Under the pieces are notes generated by a model, which had not been told where the DNA came from, did no database searches, and saw only the letters and a program-made list of their open reading frames with translations. A stretch of DNA of 64,000 nt from Symbiodinium natans (Eukaryota; Sar; Dinophyceae; Suessiales; Symbiodiniaceae), in assembly GCA_905221605.1 (NCBI GenBank), contig CAJNDS010002547.1:1-64000 (forward strand). The letters are read 5' to 3'. How positions within the stretch are numbered: position 1 is the stretch's first letter; the number at the start of each line of letters is the position of its first letter. Below are positions 1 through 10,214 of this stretch, piece by piece. The translations under genes were made by a program, and so were the position numbers.

Positions 1-800
1 TGGCTGAGTCCCCCCACAATTAGATTAATTTAAACGATTTAAACGATTTAAACGATTTAATTGGGCCCAACGACGCCTCAATTAAATAATTTAAATAGAC
101 CGTAGGATTTAAACGATTTAATTGGGCCCAATTAAATCGTTTAAATCCGACGCCTCAATTAAATAATTTAAATAGACCGTAGGATTTAAACGATTTAATT
201 GGATCCAATTAAATCGTTTAAATCGTTTAAATCGTTTAAATCGTTTAAATCGTTTAAATTAATTTAATTGTGGTGGGAGGTGAGTACAGACAGGCACAGA
301 GCCAATTAAATTATTTAAATCCGACGCCTCAATTAAATTATTTAATTAGACCGTAGGATTTAAATGATTTAATTGGTTTATGGCTTGGCTGAGTCCCCCC
401 ACAATTAAATTAATTTAAACGATTTAAACGATTTAAACGATTTAAACGATTTAATTGGGTCCAATTAAATCGTTTAAATCCGACGCCTCAATTAAATAAT
501 TTAAATAGACCGTAGGATTTAAACGATTTAGTTGGGCCCAATTAAATCGTTTAAATCCGACGCCTCAATTAAATAATTTAATTGGACCGTAGGATTTAAA
601 CGATTTAATTGGCCCCAATTAAATCGTTTAAATCGTTTAAATCGTTTAAATTAATTTAATTGTGGTGGGAGGTGAGTACAGACAGGCACAGAGCCAATTA
701 AATTATTTAAATCCGACGCCTTAATTATTAAAAAAAGTAGGGCGTAGGATTTAAATAATTTAATTAAGCTTTCTATTTAAATAGTTTAATTTATTTAAAT
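1..800. repeat. AT-rich satellite built from TTTAAACGATTTAATTGG units
   Basis: This block is made of TTTAAACGATTTAATTGG-type units joined head to head through GGGCCC or GGATCC centres, alternating with a GACGCCTCAATTAAATAATTTAAATAGACCGTAGG module. A higher-order period near 385 bases is visible: TGGCTGAGTCCCCCCACAATTA occurs at 1 and near 385, and GTGGTGGGAGGTGAGTACAG near 261 and 661. No coding frame is supported. It lies downstream of the last visible GH5 exon on the minus strand, so it is probably the interior of that gene's next intron, whose donor is at 1039. Confidence 0.85.
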
Positions 801-1039
801 AAATTAAATTATTTTTTGCTTATTAAAAAAAGGGAATGAGCTAAATAGACCCGAAAGGCTGCTCTTTCATATATATATATATATATACCCTCTACTACTA
901 TGATTCCTACTAAGGGAATGTGAACCCTAAAAACTGGGTCATACATATACCCTCTACTACTATGATTCCTACTACGGGAATATGAGCCATAATCGTCAAC
1001 CATAAGCCCCTTTAGGGGTTCATTTGGTCCCCAAGGTAC

Positions 1040-4000
1040 CCGCGCAAGCCAGCAGGGAAATTGCCCAGGACTCGCCAGGAACTGTGCTGGCAAAGTTGTC
1101 GATGGCTATGGGCGTCTTGATGCGGGGATCTTTGCTGAGTTCGGCCAACCTTGGGGACCAAATTTGAAGCCCTAAAATTGGGGTTTAGGGGGTTTAGGGG
1201 GTTTAGGGGGTTTAGGGGTTTGGGGGGTTTAGGGGGTCATACACCCCATACTACTATAATTCCTATGAAGGTAATATGAACCCTAATGTTGTATACTGAT
1301 TAGTGTGCACCCCCGGAATTGTGAAAAACAAATCGAAAATCATTTTATTCAGGGGGGTCTAATTGAGGAGGTCCCCCGGAATTGTGAAAACAACATCGGG
1401 GGGGAAATTCCTTTTAAGTCACATTAGGAGCCCAGCCCTTATTGCCACACTCCCCCCCGCCCCCCAAACCCTAAACCCTAAAACCCTAAAAACCCTAAAA
1501 ACCCTAAAAACCCTATAAACCCTATAAACCCTATAAACCCTATAACACCCTCTAAACCCTCTAAACCCTATAAACCCTATAAACCCTATAAACCCTATAA
1601 ACCCTATAAACCCTATAAAACCCTATAAACCCTATAAACCCTATAAACCCTCTAAACCCTATAAACCCTCTAAACCCTATAAACCCTATAAACCCTATAA
1701 ACCCTATAAACCCTGTAAACCCTATAAACCCTATAACACCCTATAAGCCCTATAAAACCCTAAAAAACCTATAAAACCCTATAAACCCTATAAACCCTAT
1801 AAACCCTATAAACCCTATAAACCCCATAAACCCTATAAACCCTATAAACCCTATAAACCCTATAAACCCTATAAACCCTATAAAACCCTACAAACCCTAT
1901 AACAGTTCACCCTATAAAGCCCTATAAACCCTATAAACCCTATAAAACCCTATAATTCCTATAACACCCTAATAAACCCTATAAACCCTATAAACCCTAA
2001 AATAAACCCTATAATAAACCCTGTAAACCCTATAATAAACCCTATAAACCCCTATAAACCCTATAAAACCCTATAACACCCTATAAAACCCTGTAAACCC
2101 TATAAACCCTATAAACCCTATAAACCCTGAAAACCCTATAAAAACCCTATAAAACCTATAACACCCTATAAACCCTATAAACCCTATTAAACCCTATAAA
2201 CCCTATTAAACCCTATTAAACCCTATAAACCCTATAATAAACCCTATAATAAACCCTATAATAAACCCTATAAACCCTATAAACCCTATAAACCCTATAA
2301 ACCCTATAAACCCTATAAAACCCTACAAACCCTATAACAGTTCACCCTATAAAGCCCCTATAACACCCTAATAAACCCTATAAACCCTATAAACCCTATA
2401 ATAAACCCTATAATAAACCCTGTAAACCCTATAATAAACCCTATAAACCCCTATAAACCCTATAAAACCCTATAACACCCTATAAAACCCTGTAAACCCT
2501 ATAAACCCTATAAACCCTATAAACCCTATAAACCCTATAAAAACCCTATAAACCCTATAACACCCTATAAACCCTATAAACCCTATTAAACCCTATAAAC
2601 CCTATAATAAACCCTATAAACCCTATAATAAACCCTATAAACCCTATAAACCCTATAAACCCTATAAACCCTATAAACCCTGTAAACCCTACAAACCCTA
2701 TAACAGTTCACCCTATAAAGCCCTACAAACCCTATAAACCCTATAAAACCCTATAAACCCTATAACACCCTAATAAACCCTATAAACCCTATAAACCCTA
2801 TAATAAACCCTATAATAAACCCTGTAAACCCTATAATAAACCCTATAAACCCTATAAAACCCTATAACACCCTATAAAACCCTGTAAACCCTATAAACCC
2901 TATAAACCCTATAAACCCTATAAACCCTATAAACCCTATAAACCCTATAAAAACCCTATAAACCCTATAACACCCTATAAACCCTATAAACCCTACTAAA
3001 CCCTATAAACCCTATAATAAACCCTATAATAAACCCTATAATAAACCCTATAATAAACCCTATAAACCCTATAATAAACCCTATAAACCCTATAAACCCT
3101 ATAAACCCTATAAACCCTCTAAACCCTATAAACCCTATAAACCCTATAAACCCTATAAAACCCTACAAACCCTATAACAGTTCACCCTATAAAGCCCTAT
3201 AAACCCTATAAACCCTATAAAACCCTATAAACCCTATAACACCCTATAAACCCTATAAACCCTATATACCCTATAAACCCTATAAACCCTATAATAAACC
3301 CTATAAAACCCTATAAACCCTAAAAACCCTATAAACCCCTATAAACCCTATAAAACTCCTATAAAACCCTATAAACCCTATAAACCCTATAAACCCTATA
3401 AACCCTATAAACCCTATAAACCCTATAAAAACCCTATAAACCCTATAACACCCTATAAACCCTATAAACCCTATTAAACCCTATAAACCCTATAATAAAC
3501 CCTATAATAAACCCTATAATCAACCCTATAAACCCTATAATAAACCCTATAAACCCTATAATAAACCCTATAAAACCCTATAAACCCTATAAAACCCTAT
3601 AAAAGGGCTCATGTCGTCCCCAAGGAGCACGTGGCCTTGAAAGCTAAGGATCTGCCTCCAGATCGTAGCGGTGCTGCAGAGGTTGGGTAGCCCACCCAAG
3701 GGAGGCTCATTCCTATACTCCCCTTAGGACCTGAATAAAAGGTTTAGGGTTTAGGGTTTAGGGTTTAGGGTTTAGGGTTTAGGGTTTATACGATCAAAAA
3801 TACAAAAAATAATTCCCAAGGGGGATATAGATTCATCAGCTCCACCGCAATGACGTTTTCATACTTCTCCCAAACTCCACAGAGATGTCGTACCAACATC
3901 ATGTAAGGCTCGAAGAACAAGGCTCGGTCACCGTTCTCCGGGGACGCGTAGATCCGGGGCATGACATTCTGCAGCTGTTGGCTGGTGATGAGCCTACTCC

Positions 4001-5393
4001 AGGTTCCGTCGGCGTTGTTTTGCCGCATGCTCGCGTTGCCCGCGTTCATGAAGTCCGGATTCGCCCCCTTGTCGTCGACGGAGAAAGGGAGCCAGGGATC
4101 TGGGTCACCATCGTAAGTGGTGATCTCCAGGCCAAAGCGTTGCATGATGCAGTTCGGGAGGCAGCAGGGCCGGAGGGGGTGCGAGGGCGTGGTGATGTAG
4201 GAGGTGAGGCAGCTCTCCGGGCAGCAAGAGGACCAGCAGCTGCTCGAGAAGCAGCAGCAGCAACAGCACTGCTCCAAGCAGCAGCCGGCGCGCTCCTGCA
4301 GATCAGCGGTGACCCACCAGGGGAGCCCTTCTCCGCCATTCGTGGTCGCGCCGGCATCTTGGTGCAAGTCGAAGAAAACGTGCACACCGGCTCTGGCAAA
4401 CGCGCCGACCGTCGCATCCAGCGCAGCTGCCTTGAGGACCACATGACCCCTAAAATTGGGGTCATATATATATATATGTGTAAACATATATATGTATATA
4501 CCCTATAGTACTAGAATTCCTATTCAGGTATTATGAAACATAAGCCCTTTTGGGGTTCATGTCGTGCACAAGGTGCCCATGTCGGATCGATCGCCGCGCC
4601 GTTCTTCGGAAAGGCCGCGGCCACGACGACCCCGAGGCGGACGCAGGGCACCACGGCTCGAGGGGAGCCATCCGCAGCAGGTGGCGGTGTGTAGGCCATC
4701 TCGGAAGCACCCTGGGCCATGGACCTTGCAGGCCAAGTATGAACCCTAAAATTGGGGGTCATATACCCTAGACTACTATAAATTCCTCTTGAGGCCATAT
4801 GAAGCATCAACTCTTTTACTACGATAACTCCTGTTTAAGGCATATTATGAACCATAAGCCGTTTATCTTAAACCCTAAACCCTAAACCCTAAACCCTAAA
4901 CCCTAAACCCTAAACCCTAAACCCTCATATTTGGTCCCCAGGGGACTTGGCATCGGCTTCAACGACCTGCAGGGGCGGGAACCATGGTTGGGCCTTGAAA
5001 ACGTAGTTGCCGCCCATCAGCACGATCTCCTTCCTTGAGGGCACCCAAAGGAGCCCCAAAAAATGGCTTTTAGGGTTTAGGGTTTAGGGTTTAGGGTTTA
5101 GGGGTTTAGGGTTTAGGGTTTAGGGTCGCATATGCCCTGTACTACTGTACTCCCTCTTAAGGTAACATGAGCCATTAAAATACGATGAGTCCTATTCAAG
5201 TATACGGTACTCGAGATGCTACTTTTAACATAATCCCTCTTAAGGCACATGAACCAGAAACCCTTTTCAGGTTGATGTCCCTGAACCCTAAACCCTTTTA
5301 GGCTTCACGTGGTCCAAGGTTCCCATCCAGCTTGAAAACCTCACCATCGATGACGACGCGACCCTTGCGAAGTGGCGTAGCTTCCGAGGCCAT
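1040..5393 (-). CDS. GH5 family glycoside hydrolase (endoglycoceramidase-like), six exons, 3' end off window
   Basis: Exons in transcription order: 5393-5323, 5033-4947, 4724-4577, 4430-3835, 3712-3629, 1149-1040 (1096 bases, 365 codons). All five junctions keep frame. The start ATG is at 5393 in a GCCATGG context. The product begins MASEATPLRKGRVVIDGEVF, then has GGNYVFKAQPWFPPLQV, RLGVVVAAAFP and VHVFFDLHQDA, the beta-strand order of GH5 endoglycoceramidase-like enzymes. The acid/base motif NEP is rebuilt only by splicing: exon 4 ends ...ELM and exon 5 starts N-E-P. The second catalytic Glu should lie past 1040. Known family members hydrolyse glycosidic bonds of glycolipids or glucans; the substrate here is unknown. 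Oddity: exon 4 carries an in-frame Cys-rich stretch from a CTG/TGC-rich tract (about 4200-4290). Donors in order are GA, GT, GC, GA and GC; all acceptors are AG. Without splicing the exons look like unrelated short ORFs on both strands. Confidence 0.85.
1468..3605. repeat. CCCTATAAA array inside the last visible GH5 intron
   Basis: About 2.1 kb of CCCTATAAA units, a nine-base derivative of CCCTAAA, with interspersed CCCTATAATAAA, CCCTATAACA and CCCTGTAAA variants. A marker segment ACAAACCCTATAACAGTTCA recurs near 1888, 2326, 2689 and 3166, so the array grew by duplication of 360-480 base blocks as well as by single units. It fills most of the intron 3628-1150, whose ends are the family A inverted repeats (GGTCCCCAAG next to exon 6, CCTTGGGGACG next to exon 5). 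Confidence 0.9.
3713..3834 (-). mobile_element. Introner-like intron (CTATA...TATAG ends) between GH5 exons 4 and 5
   Basis: Read on the minus strand, the element starts CTATATCCCCCTTGGG and ends CCTAAGGGGAGTATAG, an inverted repeat of about 16 bases. It is flanked on both sides by GAAT. Removing GAAT plus the element joins CTG-AT to G-AAT-GAG-CCT and restores the GH5 NEP motif. The donor is GA, supplied by the first GAAT copy; the acceptor AG is the last two bases of the element. Six to seven TTTAGGG repeats (3742-3787) sit in the middle. This is the cleanest insertion signature in the window. Confidence 0.75.
4431..4576 (-). mobile_element. Family A introner without telomeric array, between GH5 exons 3 and 4
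   Basis: This 146-base intron reads on the minus strand from GCA-CCTTGTGCACGACATGAACC to GGGGTCATGTGGTCCTCAAG and is followed by GCA, so a three-base direct repeat flanks the element. The terminal inverted repeats match at about 17 of 21 positions. The interior holds the family core (ACTATAGGG, GGAATTCTAG) and an AT microsatellite in place of the TTTAGGG array seen in its neighbours. Donor GC, acceptor AG. It joins ...DPTW to AAALDATVGAFARAG in phase 0, within a continuous GH5 alignment. Confidence 0.75.
4725..4946 (-). mobile_element. Family A introner carrying eight TTTAGGG units, between GH5 exons 2 and 3
   Basis: The minus strand reads GTCC-CCTGGGGACCAAATATGAGG ... TTCATACTTGGCCTGCAAG followed by GTCC, a four-base direct repeat. 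The array at about 4868-4924 lies between the left end and a family A core with GTTCATA, TACTACTATAA and CCTAAAATTGGGG segments. Donor GT, acceptor AG. The join AA|G-TCC gives ...EADAK-SMAQ in frame. Confidence 0.7.
5034..5322 (-). mobile_element. Family A introner carrying a TTTAGGG array, between GH5 exons 1 and 2
   Basis: The minus strand begins GAA-CCTTGGACCACGTGAAGCC and ends GGCTCCTTTGGGTGCCCTCAAG followed by GAA, a three-base direct repeat. About eight telomeric units lie at 5070-5127. The GA donor is forced by frame: GAT-GG|G-AAG-GAG gives DGKEIVLMGGNY, which fits the start of a GH5 domain. Inner segments near 5150-5290 repeat the core motifs found at 4440-4570. Confidence 0.7.
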
Positions 5394-6062
5394 GGCACCA
5401 AAAGGAAACGAAACGATGAAAACAAAAGTTGAGGGTTTAAGGTATTTAGTGGTGGGGTATTTAGGGTGCTTAGGGGTATTTAGGGGTGTTTAGGGTGCTC
5501 AGGGGTATTTGGGTATTTAGGGGTATTTAGGGGCATAATTTAGCGGCATTTAGGGCTTCTTAGTGCTTTTCGGGTAAACCAGCTATCATGAAGAGTCCTA
5601 ACCGTCCTAACCTCAACCCCACCCGAGATCCATCCGATCAAGGCTTATTTCATGGCAAACCCTAAACCCTAAACCCTCAACCCTAAACCCAAAACCCTAA
5701 ACGATGCTAATGCAAGGATTTCCTGGCCCCCTCCAAGGTCCAGGCTGCAAAGCCAACCAAACGTTAGGTGGAGGTCCCTAAACCCTAAACCCTCAACCCT
5801 CAACCCTAAACCCTAAACAAGGTGATTTGAGCGTGGTCTAGGGGTGTAAGATCTAGGCTTTAGGCTCGAGAGGGTCGAGGGTTCTACTTTCTTGGGGTTG
5901 CATTCTTCAAGCCCAACATGCCCAAAACAAAAGGCTCGGGATTCCGGGTTTCGGGCCCTAAACCCTAAACCCTAAACCCTAAACCCTAAACCCCCATCTT
6001 GGCCAACCCGGGAATACCCCGACAATCTTCGGGACAAGATCTCCCCCGTGTGTCCAGGAGAC

Positions 6063-6068
6063 TTTTTT

Positions 6069-6154
<86 letters not shown>
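6063..6154 (+). repeat. Poly-T followed by a 75-base poly-G tract
   Basis: Sixteen T then about 75 G broken by a single T at 6119. It gives a spurious poly-Gly ORF on the plus strand. Shorter G or C runs occur near 9860-9878, 10907-10930, 47560-47578, 53210-53229 and 56979-56996. The long G tract could form quadruplexes; its exact length may be unreliable in an assembly. Confidence 0.9.
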
Positions 6155-6156
<2 letters not shown>

Positions 6157-6605
6157 GTGGGGAGGGATACTAGGATGGCCCCAAGGGTTTAGGGTTTAGG
6201 GTTTAGGGTTTAGGGTTTAGGGTTTAGGGTTAGGGGTTTAGGGTTGAGGGTTGAGGGTTTAGGGGTTAGGGTTTGGTTTGGGGTTTAGGGTTTAGGGTTT
6301 AGGGTTTAGGGTTTAGGGTTTAGGGTTTAGGGAAATGATCCTCTTGAACCCAATAAGGGAACATGTGTAAACTATCCCCAATACCTACCTAGGAAGCAAG
6401 TTCAGGCTTTAGGGTCTGGTGCTTAGGTTCCTTTCTTTGCCCCGGCCACCGGGTTTAGGGTTTAGGGTTTAGGGTTTAGGGTTTAGGGTTTAGGGTTTAG
6501 GGTTTAACTGCTTGCGTTCTCAAGTTCGGAAACCCAAGACACGGACATTGTACCACCCTCGACGCCCTACTTTCCGTACTTAGACTTCCGCAATAATACC
6601 CGAAG

Positions 6606-6706
6606 GGTCCCTGTACCCACATCGTTTATACTTGGGCCTTAAAGGGGTTCCCATATAGTAGCTTTGGGGCCCAAGTATATAGGTACATGATCCTTAGGGA
6701 TACGTA
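6606..6706. mobile_element. Single foldback element
   Basis: Arms TATACTTGGGCC (6628) and GGCCCAAGTATA (6668) are perfect inverted repeats. Partial pairing continues outwards between CCCTGTACC and GGTACATGATCCTTAGG. It looks like a small non-autonomous inverted-repeat element without protein. No second copy was seen in the window. Confidence 0.5.
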
Positions 6707-7990
6707 GTCCGCTTTACGGAACGTTCATACCACCCTAAACCCTCGACTCCGGGAAACAGGAACGACAAGTGGGGGTCTAGGTCACTGCTCCTCATCGGGA
6801 AGTGCGCTAGGGTTTGGGGCTTGTAGGCAAGCCCCTATGCCCTAAAGCCTAAAACCTAAACCGGTGCTGCAGGAGTTGATCCAATGCTAAACCAAGAAGA
6901 TGTTATCCGGGCTTCGGGTTTAGGCTTCATATACAGTTTCTGCGCAGGGTTGCTGCTTGAACCCGAAACCCAAAAAAACCTATAAACATTATAAAATCCG
7001 AAAAAAAAACTAAAAACATGTTTTAAAAAACCTCAAAACCCTAAAAACCCTACAAACCTTATAAACCCTATAAACCGCGCAAAACCAAACACAAACCCTG
7101 GCAAACCCTATAAACCCCGTAAACCCCTGCAAACCCTAAAAACCCTAAAAACCCCAAAAGCCCTGTAAACCAGAAACCCCCCAAAAAAACCCTAAAACCC
7201 CAGGAAACCCTATAAATAACCCTAGAAACCTACAAACCCCTACACCCCAAGCCTTCCCCCAACACCGTCAAAGGCTCGGCGCCTTGCGCCCGCCCTGGAG
7301 GCCAATGAGGTCTGCATGGCGCAAAGCCTCTTAGGGTTTAGGGTTTAGGGTTTAGGGTTTAGGGTTTAGGGTTTAGGGTTTAGGGTCTCCCGGGCGCGCG
7401 GTTGGTTAGGAGCTGAAGGTTCAGGAATCAGGGTTTCCATAAACGCTAAACCCTAAACCCTAAACCCTAAACCCTGTTTGGAACTCCGGACCCCCCTCTC
7501 CCCCAGGTTCAGTTCCTCCTTCAAGGGCTGCCTGATGTTCTTCTACTACTATTTTGGGAAACCGCAAGTCCTAGACCTAAACCCTAAACCCTAAACCCTA
7601 AACCCTAAACCCTAAACCCTAAACCCTAAACCCTAAACCCTAAACCCTAAACCCTAAACCCTACGTGGACTCCAAACTACCTACTTTCGGCTTTTTGGTG
7701 CACTCACGTAAGGAACGTGCATTCGTCCAGAACAGCAACATAAGGGTAGAGATTCAAGGTTTACCAAGGAGCTGGGGTGTCGTGTTCCTCGGCGTTCAGC
7801 TGAACCATTTCCTTACCCGGGCACATCACTGTGCCGACCCAAAATCCCCAAAATGACGGTTTGGGGTTTAGGGTTTAGGGTTTAGGGTTCAGGGTTTAGG
7901 GTTAGGTGTTCTCATCATCTCTTGCAGAAGGCATCCTGCGAGAAAGCCGCAAAACAACCACGGCTTGCCATCATTCGCAACAAGAGAGGC

Positions 7991-8077
7991 GGGATGTTCT
8001 CCCTCATACTAACAGTCCTCAATGGGCTGGGGGTACTATAATCCCTACTAAGGACTGTTAGTATAAAGCGGAACATC
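7991..8077. mobile_element. Foldback family B, copy 1
   Basis: Left arm GGGATGTTCTCCCTCATACT and right arm GGACTGTTAGTATAAAGCGG-AACATC are inverted repeats around a GGGTACTATAATCC centre. Five more copies are near 16.5, 30.7, 37.0, 48.5 and 50.0 kb. No coding capacity: a MITE-like family. Copies lie close to coding-like islands, so it may also serve as intron sequence, but I could not prove a splice joint. Confidence 0.75.
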
Positions 8078-9720
8078 TCGATGTCCAACCTCAAACCCAC
8101 AGATTGTCAAGCTCCCTGCGTTCATGTCCGTCACAGAACCCCACGCGAACTCGTGACACAGGGTTTAGGGTTGCAGATGTGCCAAACCATAGCTGGACAA
8201 ACCCGTCCATCTCATTCCTTAGACAGTTCCAGTTCCATGGCCACGAGCCGTCCGAAATACCCAAAACACCTACACCTACACCCTCACAAGTCCTAAGCCC
8301 GAACCCTACGCCCTACACTCAACGATAGCCTAGATCGCCACAACATCCCGAAGCCTCAGCTGTAATAAACAAAAAACCTAACCCTAAACCCGAAACCCTA
8401 AACCCTTGTCTTTGCCTTGCAATCTCCCAAACATACCTCAACCCTCAGCCCCAGACCCTAAAACGCAAAAGCCCCCTCCCCTCTCCCTTCTTTTCAGTAG
8501 GCCCTGGAAAAATGTACATACTTTTGGGTATAAGTATCGAAAGCGGAGCCCAGCACCAAAAAAATCACAGTATAGTACTCCCAAACCCAGAACAAGCGTT
8601 ACCCTAAACCCTAAGCCCTAAACCCTATAAACCCTCAACCCTAAACCCTAAACGCTAAACCCTAAGCCCAGTGTTTGAGCCTCCGTAAGGCACGCCGCGT
8701 CACCAACTTCCTGGTGGACCGTGGGAACTCGCAGCGGGCGGTTCAAGGTTGAAGACTAGGGTTTAGGGTTTAGGGTTTAGGGTTTAAGGTTTAGGGTTTA
8801 GATTATCTGGACTGGGAATCAGGACTTAAGGTTTAGGGTGCAGGGTTCAGGGTTTAGGGTTTGGAGTGGTTGGGATAGTATGTAAGTCAATAAATTTCTA
8901 TTCCTTAGTATTGATTTGAGTTGAAGTACGTGCCCTTACAAATGTAACAAGTTCCCCCGCTATGACATAACCTCGCCCCCCAAGCCTGTCGATTCCCTAA
9001 GCCACCAGTTCCGGTGCATAACCCCCTAAAGCTCTGAACCCTACCGCGCTATAGAAGTGTACACCCTCAACACTATTAGCCTCTAACTTTACACCATAAA
9101 TCCCAAAACCTAAAACCTTCTGTGGCCCAAACTTGGGTTGAAGGGTTCATAGGGCGTAGGATTGACGGAGGTTTTAGCGTTTCAGGTGAATCTGTGTTTT
9201 TGATGAATTCAATCTGCTGTTGTTGCTGCCAAAAGATTCATGAAATCCAATACACAAACACAAAGATAGAGATGTTAATATGTCACGTACGCATACAAAG
9301 CGTGACAGCATAACTCGAAAGAAACCCTCCCCGCCCAACCCTCTCCTCTGCGACTCCCAATTCTGCCAACACCAAGGTGGCACTGGAGAACGTCTTTGCC
9401 TGAGTTCTACACTCTACCCTAAACCCTAAACCCTAGCCCTAAACCCTAAACCCTAAACATCCCTAAACCCACTAAACCTTTAGAGCTTGGCATCTCGGGG
9501 TTGCGAGTTTAGGAGCTGAGGGTTCAACCCTAAACCCTAAACCCTAAACCCTAAACCCTAAACCCTAAACCCTAAACCCTCAGGACCTTGGATTCCTAAT
9601 TATGAAGAACTAGCAGCCCCTGGGATCCCATGAGAAGCCGAGAGCTTTAGGGTTCTCAAGGGGCTAACGCAGGGACCCTTACAAGGGACCTTCGGGGTAA
9701 TGTAGGGGCTACTTAGGTAT

Positions 9721-9800
9721 ACCATAGGAGAGAGAGAGATATATATATATATATATAGATAGAGTAGATAGATAGATATATATATATATATATACACATA
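9721..9800. repeat. GA and TA dinucleotide tracts
   Basis: AGAGAGAGAGATATATATAT... and GATAGATAGATATATATA tracts. The minus-strand Tyr/Ile-rich ORF here is an artefact of the TA repeat. Similar TA tracts occur near 870-890, 4465-4500, 44050-44085 and 47335-47380. Confidence 0.85.
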
Positions 9801-10142
9801 TGGTATATATTTATAAGGGGGTTATAGAAGGAAATCAGACAAACGGCCGCTTCTAGTATTCCCCCCCCCCCCCCCCCTTTTGCGCTTCCTAACCTGCTAT
9901 TCAGGGTGCGCCTCTTATTCTAGGAGAGGGGGTTTCAAGGGCGTTCCCGAATCCTCCCCACAAGGCTCAGCCTGAGCTTCCCTGAGGTTCCCTACGTACC
10001 CAAACCCTAAACCCTAAACCCTGAATCCTGAACCCTAAACCCTAAACCCTAAACCCTGAACCCTGAACCCTGAACCCTAAACCCTAAACCTTAAACTCTA
10101 CCCTAAACCCTAAACCCTAAACCCCAAACCCTAAACCCTAAC

Positions 10143-10214
10143 CCAGCCAGCACGCCACGGTGGAATCCGCACGAAGCTCGGAGAGGACGCCCGCACCGAA
10201 GAAGATAGCCTTGG
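10143..10214 (-). CDS. Candidate internal exon, unknown protein
   Basis: Minus strand: acceptor CCTCCCCGCCCTGACAG, then a 72-base open frame (AKAIFFGAGVLSELRADS... VACWL), then G|GTTAGGG where the telomeric array supplies the GT. About 80% of third codon positions are G or C, higher than the antisense frame. The hydrophobic start suggests a membrane or core segment. No family is recognised. Confidence rests on splice context and codon bias only. Confidence 0.45.

Larger units (their letters stand above)
5394..10142. other. Upstream of the GH5 gene: telomeric arrays with islands, no gene called
   Basis: TTTAGGG arrays (for example 6182-6237, 7331-7384) and CCCTAAA arrays (7563-7661 is about 14 perfect units) alternate with 60-300 base islands. 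Some islands have open frames on both strands (around 7475-7575, 7665-7860, 7905-8160), but none has a decisive splice pattern or homology. The stretch 5409-5580 carries degenerate GGGTATTTAGG repeats just upstream of the GH5 start and may include its promoter. No promoter motif is recognised. Confidence 0.5.

Noticed and set aside
1468-3605. CRISPR array or true chromosome terminus
   Set aside because: Units are nine bases with no spacers; arrays occur in both orientations along the whole window with genes on both sides.
3885-4508. 207-codon plus ORF and other plus frames over the GH5 exon
   Set aside because: Antisense shadow: the minus frame has GH5 motifs and phase-consistent splicing, while the plus frame has none.
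5999-6199. Poly-Gly ORF
   Set aside because: Encoded by a 75-base G homopolymer; no coding sequence around it.
8165-8180. Possible 16-base intron joining two plus frames near 8.16 kb
   Set aside because: Too short to splice, and the flanking frames are unsupported by homology.
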